DNA of 64,000 nt. It comes from Apium graveolens. Lineage: Eukaryota; Streptophyta; Magnoliopsida; Apiales; Apiaceae. The translations under genes and the position numbers were made by a program. How positions within the stretch are numbered: position 1 is the stretch's first letter; every line of letters starts with the position of its first letter. The stretch covers positions 1 to 64,000 of the forward strand of contig NW_027417638.1 of assembly GCF_009905375.1 (NCBI RefSeq), given 5' to 3'. Under the pieces are notes generated by a model. It searched no databases. It saw nothing but the letters and a program-made list of their open reading frames with translations, and was not told where the DNA came from. Shown here piece after piece: positions 46,795 to 58,855 of the stretch.

Positions 46795-47340
46795 TCACGG
46801 AGGTAAAATCAAATTGATTAATTTTTTTAAAATTTTCTCAATATAATGAGACTGATTTAATATTAACCCATATGAATTCCTAGTAATCTTTATGCCAAGA
46901 ATCACATATGTTTCTCCTAAATCCTTCATATCAAAATATGAGCTTAGGAAAGCTTTGCTTGTATATACTACATCAATTTTGGTACCAAAAATTAACATAT
47001 CCACACATTGATATATGATCAAACAATCAAATTGATTAAATTTGGAATAAACACATGCATCTGAACCATTTACCTGAAAGTCATTAGAGGTGATTGTTTG
47101 ATGTAGATTTTTCATACCAGTCTTTCGGAGCTTATTTAAGACCATATAATGATCTTATAAGCCGGCATACCTTGTCTTCATATCCAGGGACAACACATCC
47201 CTCTGGTTGTTTCATGTATATCTCATCATTTATATATCCATTTAAAAAGGCAGTCTTCATATCCATTTGATGCACAATAAGATTATGAATAGATGCAAGA
47301 GTTATTAAGACTCTTATGGTGGAAATATTGGTCACGGGGA
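46795..47340 (-). pseudogene. Copia reverse transcriptase, broken
   Basis: The frame 47335-47132 carries HQMDMKTAFLNGYINDEIYM and CRLIRSLYGLK, conserved copia RT blocks. The frame 47145-46795 carries DACVYSKF and then CVDMLIFGT where YVDDMLI is expected, so one catalytic Asp is lost. It continues with MKDLGETYVILGIKI. The two frames overlap, showing a frameshift near 47135. Confidence 0.9.
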
Positions 47341-47725
47341 GAAAGTATCAATTAAATCTACCCTTTTTATGTCCATCACCCACTAGCCTGGCTTGGTATT
47401 TTTCAATTGATCCATCAAGATTATATTTCTTTATGAAAATCCACTTATTTCCCAGTGCTTTACAATCTTTAGGAAGATCACATAAACCCAAGTGTTATTA
47501 TTCATAAAGAACTATATTTCATTATTTATGGCTTCTAGCCAAAAATTGGAGTCAATTGATCTCATGGTCTCCTCATAGGTATTAGGGTCTTCTTCAAGAA
47601 TGATAGCATTTATTTCATCATCACCATAATGCACCACCATTAAAACCGACAAAAATACCATCAACAGTCTTGGGCCCAATTTTACTTCTTTGAAAATTTG
47701 GGAGCCCTATTTTTTCCAAACACTC

Positions 47726-48652
47726 CTACAATTTGAGGTAACTCAAGTTGGGATTAAAAACCTTCCATAATTCATAAGGAGTTTTATCTAATTTTTTTAT
47801 GCGGCATACGGTTAAGCACATAAAAAGCATAAATAATAGCTTCACCCCACATATTAATGGGCATTCTTGAACTAATAAGCATATCATTCTATTTTTAAGA
47901 GTTCTATTTTTACGTTCCGCTATTCCATTTTGTTCAGGCATATATGATGTTGTAACCTCATGAATAATCCAATTAAGTTCACAAAATCTCTTTAGAGTTG
48001 TTCCATCGTATTCTCCGCCCCTATCTGATCTTAACCTTTTAATTTTTATATTTAACTGATTCTCAAATTTAGCCTTATAAATAAGAAATTTTTCTTCAGC
48101 CTCATCTTTCGAACTCAACAAGTAAAACTTTGGTGTATCGAGAAAAATCATCCACAAAAGTGATATAATAATGTTTACCTCCTCTACTCATAGTGTTCTT
48201 AAAGTCACCTAAATCACTGTGAATCAATTCAAGAAATGCTGATGACGGATTTCCACTTAATTAAAGGCCTTTTTAGGGTGTTTTGCTACAATACATACTT
48301 CACATTTATTAAAAGATGTATTATTGAATTCAACTATTAAACTAAGTTGTTGAAACCTTTTGATAGAAGCAACATTGATGTTACCTAGTCTAGCATGCCA
48401 TAAAGTAACAAATTCGACAATATAAGCAGAAACAGTAGCAATTTTATTCTCAGTCAAAATATCAAGTACAAATAGTCCTCCATTACAAAATATTTGCCCA
48501 CTATTTTTAGTAAGAACAAGTTTATCATATTCAATAGTCAATTTAATACCAGCTTTTTTCAATTTGCCCACCGTTTTTTTAGTAAGAACAAGCTTATCAA
48601 TAAAAATTTGTATAAATGTTGACTTAAAGCTAAAAATACGGCTTAAAATCAC
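47726..48652 (-). pseudogene. Copia gag-pre-integrase and integrase, broken
   Basis: 48652-48257: LWHARLGNINVASIKRFQQL and CEVCIVAKHPK (zinc-binding end). 48157-47726: LRSDRGGEYDGTTLKRFC and EQNGIAERKNRTL contain the second Asp and the Glu of the integrase triad, then TPYELW. The first Asp region is degraded between the frames near 48200. Confidence 0.9.
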
Positions 48653-49002
48653 AAGTTGATAAGATGTAACTTATAAATTAACAAATTTATAAATATTGAC
48701 TTAAATTAATTCTATTGTATTTTTATTGTCATCACTTATAATACAACTTATAAATTATATTACGGTAATATTCTAACTCATTTCCATAAAAACAAAATAG
48801 AGCTCCGCTAAATAATCTTTGAATGACAAGGATGAAATATGTCATCGGTATTTAAAATCAAGCATAACTCAACTGTTCACCAGTTATGCGCAATAATTAT
48901 AAAATAAGGGGGCTGTTTCAAATTTTACTTTAGTAGTTACTAGACATTATTCAATAAAATTATTTTTATGTATCATTGTATCATTTTATACATTAAACAC
49001 AT

Positions 49003-49985
49003 TGATATTCCCGACCAATCTAACAACAGAATTACAGAAGAGGTTGAATGAAATTCTGGTTTCTTTTTGGAAATTTAAAACTTCTTACGAATATATATAA
49101 CAGTGTTTGAATAAGTTAGTCGCAGATAAGAAATATTCAAGTATTCAAAGACAAAGTAAATACACAAGGGTGTTTAATAAAACTTTCTGGTGGATTTATA
49201 CTTCCACTAGAGATATATATAAATGTAGAAGATCTTTGTGATGCAAAAACACACAGCTGCTGAACTTGAGAGTTCTAAAGGATACAACTTACAAATGCTC
49301 TCTAGTTCTTGCTTGTGTTGACTGTGTCGATCGATATTAAGTCTTTACTACACTTGGTTTATATATCACCAAGTTACATGTGTAATATGACAAAATATAA
49401 ATCTATTGTTTAGGTCTAATCACATGTTTCTTCATTTCTCTGTCCCATGCAATCCAGATAGATATAGCATCTTTGAATGTCCCTGTTTTGCATGAAAATG
49501 TAAATGCTTCTTGATCTTCATAACCCTAATTATAGGCTGCCGCATTCCTTTTGTATACAATCAACCCATGTGACTGTCAAGTCGCTTTCAACTGCTATTT
49601 AAATGTGATGTTCCTTGAGACTTGAGCATTATCCGTTGAGTCTGTTATGGATCATCCGTTGAAGGTGCCTTGAATCATCCGTTGAGAGCTTTGCAGATTA
49701 TCCGTTGATAGTATTTCCTTAGTAGTTGATACCCTTTCACTTATGCAGAAGTACAAGGTATCATCTATTTATAATTAGCCAACATGTTTTGCATATCTTA
49801 CTGGTAGTCAACATGACTTGAAATGTCTAACAATTTCTAAACCTCTAAGATATTATAGTATACATGAATGAGCTACATACTTGTTTAATACAAGCTACTC
49901 CATCAAAAGATGGTTACACAAATCATTTAACTTAACTTAGAGTGGATTGTTAAGTTATCATCAAGTTTACATCATATTCATAACA
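49003..49985 (-). mobile_element. Copia-type solo LTR (same family as 11299)
   Basis: On the - strand it starts TGTTATGAATATGATG and ends TCGGGAATATCA. It is flanked by CACAT on both sides (48998-49002 and 49986-49990), a perfect 5-bp target duplication. It carries four ATCCGTTGA motifs on + (49627-49710), matching the TCAACGGAT cluster of the 11299 copy. About 983 bp with no internal sequence. Confidence 0.9.
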
Positions 49986-50279
49986 CACATGTATCTGTGC
50001 ACATACAAGTTAGGGGTCTTTTAAGAAAAAAATATTTTCATTATTTGGAACAAGGGTAAGGCTGCGTACGGTATACCCTCCTCAAACACTGTCCTCTACG
50101 GTATTTACTGGGTACAGTTGATTGATTATTTGATTGACTAAATCACTTTGCTAGGGAAAAAAATATTGCAAGTGATTAAAAAGAACAAAATTAATATTTA
50201 ACAATCACATTTTGAATCTGAATTTAAATTTTGGATCACTGGATTAACATACCTAACATAATTAGATACGCACAAAAAG

Positions 50280-52765
50280 TTCATTGGGTGGGGTTTTATC
50301 CGGACTTTAAAAAATCCGATTTTTTTCAAAACGGACCGGCCCCGAGTTTTAAAAAAATTTGGGTCGGACCGGGCCTACTGAGAAATATAAGGCCCGTTTT
50401 AGACTCGCGGACCGGGCTGGATCGGGCCGAACCGAGCTTTATTCGGGTTTTTTTATTTATATATTAAAAATTATTTTTATATTTTATAACTCGAATTATG
50501 AGCAGTTTAAATATCAGAGAGAATAATATCTTGATATATCAGATATAGTAGTTTAGACACCAAAATAAACAATTATTTTTTAATATAACATATATAATTA
50601 TGTACAACTTGTATTATGCAAAATCTGTATGGCAGCTAGTTATCAGTATCAAACACAAGCTTGTTAGTTAAGCTTGGTAGTTTTTATTTCTCTCTAGGCA
50701 TTCTTGATACACTAAGTTGCCTAATTCATATATTTTGTATAGTCACAAACAATATAATTTAGAGTTGGGTTCAGTGGAGACCAGTATTATTTTGAGACCT
50801 GGAGACCTATATAACTACAGTTACATTTTTGTCAGATTGTGGGGTACAGATGAGTGAGAAACATGATTAATATTACTTATAAACCTAAGTAAAAAATGTA
50901 ATGTAACATGTATATAAATATTATGTTAAAAATATATTAAAAAAATAGAGTGCTGAACTTTGTAAATATAGTGAAGTAGTTTAAATTGTAAAATGATTAA
51001 AATCATACTGAAAATTTTATTTAAAAAAATAGAGTGCTGAACTTTGTAAATATAGTGAAGTAGTTTAAATTGTAAAATGATTAAAATCATACGTGAAAAT
51101 TTTATTTAAAAAAATAGAGTGCAGAGCATATCGTACAACTTTATAAATATAGTGTAACTTCAAATTATAAAATTTAATACATTTAATTGCAAATAAAAAA
51201 TATAATGTAACCTGCAGAATAAAATATTATGTGAAAAAATATATTAAAAAATAATGTGCAGAACATATTGTAGAACTTTATAAATATAATGTAGTAATTA
51301 AAATTACAAAATATAATACTTTTAAACCTAAATAAAAAACATAATACAACCAGAATAAAATATTATGTGAAAAAAAATATATTAAAAAATGAAAGAAAGA
51401 ACATAGTGCAAAATTTTATAATTAGAGTGTAGTACTTAACATTATAAAATTTAGTACTTTAAATCTAAATAAAAAATATAATGCAACTTACAAAATCAAA
51501 TATTATGTTAAAAATATATTAGAAAAAATATAGTGCAGAACTTAGTGTAGAATTTTTTTATAGATAAAATGTAGTACTTTAAAATCTAAATAAAAAATAT
51601 ATAATTTAACATGCAGAACACATATATGTGAAAAATATATTTAAAAATAGAGTTTTAATGCATAACTTAGTCTAATAAAAATTATAATGCAATATATTTG
51701 ATGTGGAGTAAATGACAATAAAAGTATTTATACATAAATAAAAACTTAGTACTTTTAATCCTAAATAAAAAAAATATAATGCAATCTGCAGAATAAAATA
51801 TTATGTGAAAAAACTATTAAAAAATAATAATGCAAAATAAATCGTAGAACTTTATAAATAGAGTGGAGTACTTAAAATTATAACATGTAGTACTTTTAAA
51901 CCTAAATAAAAAATATAATGCAAGAATAAAATATTATGTGAAATATTTAAAAAAATAGAGTGCAAAATATATTGTAGATTTTTTATATATAAAGTGTAGT
52001 ATTTTATATTCTAAATAAAAAATATTATTTAAAATAAACAAATAATATTTGAAAATTATATTCAGAAATAGAGTTCTAATGCATAACTTAGCTTAATAAA
52101 AGTTATAGCGTAATATATTTGAGTAAAGAAAAATAAACTACTTGATCTATGTAAAGTAATACACTTGTAATGTAATATGAGTCGGTCCATTTCATCCCTA
52201 TAAACAGGACTCCAAGTCTCCAAATAAAACACAGACTCCACTAAAATTTTGTCATATAATCTAAATTATAAATTTAAATAAGATGTCATTTGCAATTTAT
52301 AATAATTTACAACTAACTTAGTAATTATCTTTAATACTTTTTATTTTGGTGAAGAAAACATAAAATCTTAACAAAATAAATAAAATCTTAACAAATAAAT
52401 CGGCAAATAATCATATATACCTTATTGCTTCTAATATTATAATATATTTTTTAAAAAATTTATCAAAAGTATTATATGTTCAAATTTTATATAAAAATTT
52501 CAATTTTTTAATCAGACTTTTCAAAACGGCCGAGCTTTTATCCGGGTCGAACCAATTTTTTATCCGGGTTTTTTTAGATCCGGGCTTTGTTAAATCTGGG
52601 CCTTTATCCGGATTTCTCGGATTTCGGTCCGGACCAAATTTTTGATAAAAAGGAGGTCCATTTAAAGCCCACGGACCGGGCTGAATTGAGCCGGAATTTT
52701 TTCCCGAATCAAAGTTTTCGGATTTTTTTCGGATCGGATCGGATCGGATTTGAAATCTCTAAACA
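50280..52765. mobile_element. Possible non-autonomous DNA element: GC-rich arms around an AT-rich minisatellite
   Basis: The left arm (50285-50450) and right arm (52510-52755) are both full of CCGGGC/CGGACC/TTATCCGG strings, in rough inverted arrangement (left TTTTATCCGGAC, GGACCGGGC; right ATCCGGGTTT, CGGACCGGGCTG). The right arm ends with GGATCGGATCGGATCGGAT. I could not define exact terminal inverted repeats or a target duplication, so the class is open. No transposase. Confidence 0.4.
50880..52150 (+). repeat. AT-rich minisatellite, period near 80-140 bp
   Basis: About ten imperfect units containing AAATAGAGTGCAGAACTT-like and ACCTAAATAAAAAATATAAT motifs. Unit starts lie near 50947, 51030, 51114, 51249, 51390, 51527, 51650, 51820, 51953 and 52070. 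The first two units are nearly identical (about 82-bp period); later ones are longer and more diverged. Confidence 0.8.
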
Positions 52766-53046
52766 TAATAACAATGTAAACTATTTATATTGGAGAATGT
52801 CAAAGAAATCAAACGAGCGATTTCATATGCTAATTTTATTTTAAAAGAAAATAAGAAATCAAAGAAATTACAATAAGATGGATTGGGATGTAAAAAGTTA
52901 GCATCTCAAAATAGGGCACCAAACTTATTTGGTAGCATCAATTATCAAAATATTATTATTTTTTTTTAAATATTATACAACTTTTTGAATATCTACTTGT
53001 AAGTCCAAAGTATGCATAAATTGCAATAATTATGAGTTGATATTTA

Positions 53047-53101
53047 AACACGCATCAAATTGGGATCACATAAACACGCATCAAATTGGGATCACATGGG
53101 G
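53047..53101 (+). repeat. 28-bp tandem duplication
   Basis: AAACACGCATCAAATTGGGA with TCACAT is repeated head to tail twice. Confidence 0.9.
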
Positions 53102-53752
53102 TTCATATATGAAATAAAAAAGGTAAATTAATGAAGAACTTGAACAACCTTTAAGTTGTCCAAAATGTTCGTAGATATGTACCCCATCAGTGATATGATA
53201 TTGCTGCTTATATTTTAGTACATTTCAAAGGGCAGGTACCATAATGGATTCAAGAATCATCAACTGTGCACCTGAAACAATCAATTGCAACATATATATT
53301 AGCTGGTTAAGAAATAGAGTGCTTCCTGACCGACCTATTTCCGACCAACAAGTCGACAACTGTCAGGGGTCAAAAAATTTCCACAGGAATTAACTCTGTT
53401 TTTGTAGTGATATATATCATGTCCAGTTAAAGATGTCTACATGTTTAAAGTTACTTTAATCCTACAAATGGGTAATGGAAAAAAACTAGGGAAACAGAAA
53501 ACTGATCATCTCCTCTCTACTAATTCAATTCAGGAACTAAACTCACACCAAGAATCACAGAAAATCAGATACCCTTGTCAAGCACGACACGAAACTACAA
53601 GACTAACATGATTTTGGAGGACGGTGGTCGCACATAAACAAATGAGTTGGCAGATAATGACCTTGTTATCTATTGCAGGCTAAGTTTTGCCCAGCTTATC
53701 TTTTCAGAACTTAAAAACATACTCAAAAGAGTGTTACTAGAAACTCGTGAAT

Positions 53753-53792
53753 ATTCCACATCGAAAGAACTTAAAACAAGTACTATAAATAT
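53753..53792 (+). promoter_or_regulatory. U3 copy 2 promoter: USE and TATA
   Basis: ATTCCACATCG (53753-53763) and TATAAATA from 53784, spacing about 20 nt, a little short for the Pol III class (24-26 in the other copies). Confidence 0.7.
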
Positions 53793-53818
53793 TAGCAAAA
53801 TGTGCAAGCCTTTAGCTT

Positions 53819-54042
53819 ACGACCTTACTTGAACAGGATCTGTTCTATAGTAATCATACCTCCTTATTCTTGATTTCTAAGGAGACAGGTGACCAAGTCT
53901 GGTGGATGAATAATGACTGCAGGATCAGAGCAGTGATTAACAGCACTGCATGGTCAGTGCACCATTCAGAGCCGTAGAGGATCCTTCCCAGCTTGGTTCT
54001 CCTGGCTGGTGGTCTTGCAGTTGTCTGACAGACCTCTAAACC
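53819..54042 (+). ncRNA. U3: U3 snoRNA (copy 2)
   Basis: A full-length relative of the 19205 gene with the same start (ACGACCTTACTTGAACAGGA), the A-box region GGATCTGTTCTATAG, the central GTGATTAACAGC, GCCGTAGAGGATCC and box D TCTGA near 54024. It differs by scattered substitutions, for example CTCCTTATTC for CTCTGTATCC after the A region, and a shortened 3' stem (CTGGCTGGTGG). A T8 run at 54043-54050 terminates it. The essential rRNA-pairing boxes are kept, so it may be functional. It heads the second array. Confidence 0.88.
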
Positions 54043-54050
54043 TTTTTTTT
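54043..54050 (+). terminator. Pol III T-run after U3 copy 2
   Basis: Eight consecutive T following CCTCTAAACC. Confidence 0.75.
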
Positions 54051-54851
54051 CGTGATGTTGCTCAGAAATTTTCAACCTGCCAAGTATTTTCTTTTCACAA
54101 TTTATGGTCTGCCACACATATGATCGAATGAACTATTGGGATGAGTCAAAATTTCTGAAGAAAAAATACTTACCTTTCTATAGCTGAGACAAGTTGCAAA
54201 AGGAATCAAGGCTGATTGGCACGGACACATTATCACGAAGAAGTTGTTTCAAATGTCTCTGCAAAGTGTTTGCAGGTATCGAAGAATGATTTTCAACTGT
54301 TATCTTATTGGTTAATTAATGAAGTATGCGATAATAACTTTACTGTTATCGGTTTCTTAATGAAGTATGTGACAGTAATTCATATTTATGCTTTGTATAA
54401 TTGTATATAGGGTAGCTAAACTGTTAGAAGACAGCAGTTATTATCAACAATGCACCATTTTGTAGCTCAAGTCGACAGATTTCTTAAGATTGCATAAAAA
54501 TATCCAATCCTACATAATACACTGGGAAAAGGAGAAAAATCGGGGAAATAGATTAACTGATCATGGAAATAAGAGACACTTTTCAAGCACATCCAAGCAA
54601 GACATATTACATTGTTAGTACCAGCTAGTGAAACTTTGTGGAAGCTTCGATTGACCTTTGGGAAGTAAATTACAGATTGTTGAAGTTAAAATGAGAGAAT
54701 TTGTTATACCACCAGAATTCCTGGAATTTCTTTGGAACTCAGCTTGCAAATATATAATTTAACCAAGATGGTCAAAACAGCAAACACAATTTGGAAGCAT
54801 GTCTGGTCATTTCCCATGACTTCTATTAATTAATTCGGAGTTCATATCGCA

Positions 54852-54990
54852 AAAGGACCATTTTTAAAAACACTCCAACACTCTTTTCTTACTAGTCATA
54901 CACTCGGACACTATTTCCAAAATACGAACAAGGACCATTTTTCTTACTAGTCATACACTCGGACACTATTTCCAAAATAGGAACAAGGAC
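54852..54990 (+). repeat. Tandem duplication just upstream of the U4 pseudogene
   Basis: CTTACTAGTCATACACTCGG with ACACTATTTCCAAAATA and GAACAAGGACCAT occurs twice. Compared with the U4 gene upstream region (near 22180-22278), the USE is deleted within this duplication. Confidence 0.8.
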
Positions 54991-55002
54991 CATGTTTAAT
55001 GT

Positions 55003-55148
55003 ATCTTTGCGCTTGGGGCAATGACGCAATGACGGGGCTAGTGAGGTACTAACCGAGGCGCGTCCCAAACCCCCTCCTTGGTCTTGGCTTCGTCATGTGC
55101 CATTGAGAATTTCTGGAAGGGTTCCCTCTAAACCAAGGTAAAGCCCTA
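55003..55148 (+). pseudogene. U4 snRNA pseudogene
   Basis: The 5' strand ATCTTTGCGCTTGGGGCAAT is intact, but an 8-nt duplication CAATGACG is inserted after it. About 25 nt of the central domain (AATTGCTGGTTGAAAACTAT..) are deleted after GAGGCGCGTC, and the Sm site reads ATTTCTGG instead of ATTTTTGG. The 3' hairpin and a 3'-box-like CAATTCTAAGTTAAA are kept. Its USE and TATA are missing. Unlikely to be made or assembled. Confidence 0.92.
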
Positions 55149-55575
55149 CAATTCTAAGTTAAATTTATTTCTTGGCTATCTCTAGATATGTTTAGGAAGG
55201 CATTAAAGGCAGCATGAGCCACCCAAACCAACCTTACAGAACTCTTAAACTTGTTTAAAATTAAGATAACAGCAAAAACCAAGGAAGCTTATAAATCAGA
55301 AGAGGATACATGATGACTTTATGCTAGATTATACATGATATAATCACAAAAGTTGCAATGATTTTTTTTTTAAAAGAAATTAAAAAAATAGAAGCGTAAA
55401 AGTATAACCATGTTCATCTAGGTAATCAACAAAGTTAGAACAGCAGATTATGGACTACAACTAATAGTTCATGAATCAGTACTATAGACTTGAAAAGAAA
55501 TCAATAATGAAGATCTTAAAAGCCAGGACGTTTTAGTTCAAAAGGCAGACTGTGTTTTGCAACAAGGTTAATTTC

Positions 55576-55626
55576 ATCCCTCATCGAAGTCGACAGAGAA
55601 TATATAATTTAAGTGTTGTATAAAAG
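55576..55626 (+). promoter_or_regulatory. U2 copy 1 promoter: USE and TATA (Pol II spacing)
   Basis: ATCCCTCATCG (55576-55586) and TATAAAAG (55619-55626) are separated by 32 nt, and U2 starts 32 nt after the TATA start. Confidence 0.85.
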
Positions 55627-55650
55627 CAGAGCTGGCCTATTTTTAAAAGC

Positions 55651-55848
55651 ATACCTTTCTCGGCCTTTTGGCTAAGATCAAGTGTAGTATCTGTTCTTAT
55701 CAGTTTAATATCTGATATGTGGGTCATTGGCTCACACGATATTAAATTAATTTGTTAAGGGGGAAGATCCTTCACAATAGCTTGCTATTGGGTTCTTCAA
55801 GAGTCGCTCAAGTGTTGCACTACTGCTTAGGCCTGGCTCACCCCACCA
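55651..55848 (+). ncRNA. U2: U2 spliceosomal snRNA (copy 1)
   Basis: Starts ATACCTTTCTCGGCCTTTTG. It has the U6-pairing region and the branch-site-pairing GTAGTA in AGTGTAGTATCTGTTC, stem IIa (CAGTTTAATATCTGATATG), and the conserved CACGATATTAAATTAATTT leading to the Sm site. The 3' hairpins (TAGCTTGCTA; AGTGTTGCACTACTGCTTAG) and the end CTGGCTCACCCCACC follow. U2 selects the branch point. The Sm site reads AATTTGTTA, where the second copy has AATTTTTTA. The 3' box CATAGTTCAA follows. Probably functional, with that reservation. Confidence 0.94.
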
Positions 55849-55851
55849 AAA

Positions 55852-55861
55852 CATAGTTCAA
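55852..55861 (+). terminator. U2 copy 1 3' box
   Basis: CATAGTTCAA fits the plant Pol II snRNA 3'-end signal (AGTNNAA) just after the U2 end. Confidence 0.7.
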
Positions 55862-56059
55862 TGTGTATTAATGACAATTAGCCTTAAAATTATGTTCTAA
55901 TACAGTTGATTAAAAATCTTCGGGAGATAATAACATCTTGTTTTTAGTGACTGAGCACGGTTGTGTAATACCAAACAAATTATGGAATACCTGTGAAACT
56001 TTTTAGCTTGGGGTGAATAGTCTGCTTTTCAACACTCTTGAGGAATAAAAAGATGCCAT

Positions 56060-58014
56060 CACTCTTTATAATTATATCGCTCCTGCATCAATTCTGTCAC
56101 CGATGAATTGTATTAAATGACAAAGAAAAGTTTCACAACAGCAAACAGGGAAAAGAATATAAGCAGGCAAACTGTTATTCATTCACACAACCACCTTTTA
56201 CATTGAGTTACCGTTATTTATTTATTCGTACAGGGTGGCTCTGAAAATTCAGTTTATAGCAGATGAGACAAATTGTTTCAAATTGTTTTTTAAAACTATT
56301 TTTAAAAAACTAGTTTTTTTAAGTGAAAAATGAAAAAATAAATCAATTTAATATATCATCTTAGTTTTAACCAATCTCGTGAGATCTCATGTCAAATTTT
56401 GAATATTTTTAAAATCGGGACAATACCCAAAAACAGTAATGCGCTACCAATGAAGTTAGTAATTTTAATACAAATAATCAATTGACTTGATCCTATAAAG
56501 ACCTCAAACACATTAATTTATATTAACATAAGATATTAGAAAATTTCACATTATTGGTAAGATATTCTCGCCAGTCTTGTAATTTAAATTTACTAAACGT
56601 ATAATCTGACGATGTTTTTTGGCGGGTCCTATAGTCAAATTTCGAGTATTTTTTGAACAATGAGCCAAGTTCTTATTTCAAATTCGAAATAAACTGAAAT
56701 GCATTGACTTATTATAATTTGAACTTATCTAAATGTGTAATACCAATATAGATTATTTATATATAAGTGATTCTATTTTCAATATTTTCTTTAAAAATCA
56801 TAATGTACATTTTAGTTACTTTTTATAATAAAAAATATGTTAAAGAGATATGAGATATATTATCAAACTAAAAAATGATTAATAAATAAGATAAAAATGT
56901 ACCATGCCTAACTTTACATATAGAATTCAATTTTTTAAAATTAATTAATTTTTTAAAATAATTGTACAAATATTCAAGTAACTATTTTTTTTTTGCGGAA
57001 TTCAAGTAACTATTTTTTACGAACATGCGTCTCACCCTATTTGTTTAAAATTAATAGATGCATTAGACGATTTGACGTATTTGATGGGTAGGTTGGGCCA
57101 AACATACTGAAATTGTAGTATTTTGGTGATTATCTCTTATAATGGCTTTGTTTAAGTTATTTATAAAAATGAAAAATTTAATTTTTTAATGAAAAAATTT
57201 TAAAATCTTTATTTACAAGTAATTAAATATATTGAAATATGTATAAAAATGAATCCTCGTCAGACCTTCTGTTTGTAAATAGCAGTGTATTGACTTTTTT
57301 TATGCGTACTTTTAAGAGTTTTGTCATTATAGTAAAAAGAATTGTTTCCAAACTTTTTTTTGAAATAAAAATTATAACTAAGTTTTTTATTTATATATTT
57401 TTTTAAATAATATCATTTACTATATAGTCAAACTTCCTAAAATTATGTGCAAAAAAGTCAAACAAACTATTATATAAAGATAAAGAGTAGTATTTGTAAA
57501 AAAGATAGGGCGGTCAATTTCGAATTACAGGCCGGGTTCGTGTCGGGTCAATTTCTTAAGTCGAATTTTAGGTCTGACACTAACCCGACCTGAAAAATAT
57601 TGACCCACAAAATATTGAATGTTTGTGTCCGATTCTAAAGTGTTGGTTGAAGCTTGAAGTTAAGGATAGAGTTATTTCCACATTATTGTGTTGGATTGTC
57701 CTGAGTTTTGTAAGCACTTTAATCATGTGCTGATTGTGTTTACTACGAGGTATGCGAATAATGTGACGCATATACTAGCTACTTATTATATGTATAATGA
57801 GTGTATTATTCCCCTGATTTCCTTAATCATGAATTGAATCTTGATTTAAATTGTTAATGAAGTACGTTTGTTTCAAAAAAATGAACTTAATATGTGAAAT
57901 ATAGTTTTGAAAATATAAATTAGATATATATAAAATATAATTAAATTAGATATGAAATAGATCAAATAGAATTGAAGTGAATAGCAAATTTAAAACAAAT
58001 TCATTTTCTACAAT
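56060..58014. other. AT-rich spacer between the two U2 units
   Basis: Up to 56300 this is the tail of the duplicated unit. The rest shows no gene and contains the MITE-like copy at 57137-57480. At 57510-57620 there is a short stretch with GGCCGGGTTCGTGTCGGGTC that recalls the arms of the 50.3-52.8 kb element. Confidence 0.55.
57137..57480 (+). repeat. MITE-like repeat, copy 2
   Basis: Matches 16198-16535 along its length: TTATAATGGCTTTGTTTAAG at the left and GTGCAAAAAAGTCAAAC at the right. Confidence 0.6.
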
Positions 58015-58780
58015 TAAAGATGTCTACATGTTTAAAGTTACTTTAATCTTATAAATGGGTAAAGGAAAAAAATTGGGTAAACAGAAAACTGATCATGGAA
58101 ATAAGAGACACTTTTCAAGCACATCCAAGCAAGACATATTACATTGTTAGTACCAGCTAGTGAAACTTTGTGGAAGCTTTGATTGACCTTTGGGAAGTAA
58201 ACTACAGATTGTTTAAATTAAAATGAGAGAATTAATATACCGAAGATGGTCAAAACAGCAAACACAATTTAGAAGCATGTCTGGTCATTTCCCATGACTT
58301 CTATTAATTAATTCGGAGTTCATATTGCAAAAGCTAAAGATAATTAGCATATAATAATGCAACAAAGATATTTATTGCGTTCTATAGATATGTTTAGGAA
58401 GGCATTAAAGCATGAGCCACCCAAAACAACCTTACTGAACTCTTGAACTTGTTTAAAATTAAGATAATAGTAAAAACCAAGGAAGCTTATAAATCAGAAG
58501 AGGATACATGATGACTTTATGCTAGATTATACATGATATAATCACAAAAGTTGCAATGATTTTTTTTCCAAAAGAAATTAAAAAAATAGAAGCGTAAAAG
58601 TATAACCATGTTCATTTAGGTAATCAACAAAGTTAGAACAGCAGATTATAGATTATGGACTGCAATTAATAGTTCGTGAATCAGTACTATGGACTTGAAA
58701 ATAAATCAATAATGAAGATCTTAAAAGCCACGACGTTTTAGTTCAAAAGGCAGACTGTGTTTTGCAACAAAGTTAATTTC

Positions 58781-58831
58781 ATCCCTCATCGAAGTCGACA
58801 GAGAATATCTAATTTCAGTGTTGTATAAAAG
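58781..58831 (+). promoter_or_regulatory. U2 copy 2 promoter: USE and TATA (Pol II spacing)
   Basis: ATCCCTCATCG (58781-58791) and TATAAAAG (58824-58831), 32 nt apart, the same as in copy 1. Confidence 0.85.
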
Positions 58832-58855
58832 CAGAGCTGGCCTACTTTTTAAAGC

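Larger units (their letters stand above)
45540..48652 (-). mobile_element. Ty1/copia retrotransposon body, decayed and 5'-truncated
   Basis: Reading the - strand from 48652: gag-pre-integrase (VTLWHARLGNINVASIKRF.. CEVC), integrase (46 kb side of 48157), reverse transcriptase, RNase H, then PPT and LTR. This INT-before-RT order defines copia. Gag, most of the protease and the 5' LTR are missing. The 45540-46100 part is the degenerate pol end and untranslated region. Confidence 0.88.
54480..56300 (+). repeat. Segmental duplication unit D1 (U4 pseudogene + U2)
   Basis: Closely matches 58015-59640 in two blocks (54540-54850 and 55195-56280), including CATGGAAATAAGAGACACTT and the whole U2 gene with promoter. 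The copy at 58015 lacks the U4 pseudogene part. Confidence 0.9.

Noticed and set aside
54166..54175. ATACTTACCT, identical to the 5' end of U1 snRNA
   Set aside because: The following sequence (TTCTATAGCTGAG) has no U1 stem-loops or Sm site and no USE/TATA precedes it; a chance 10-mer.
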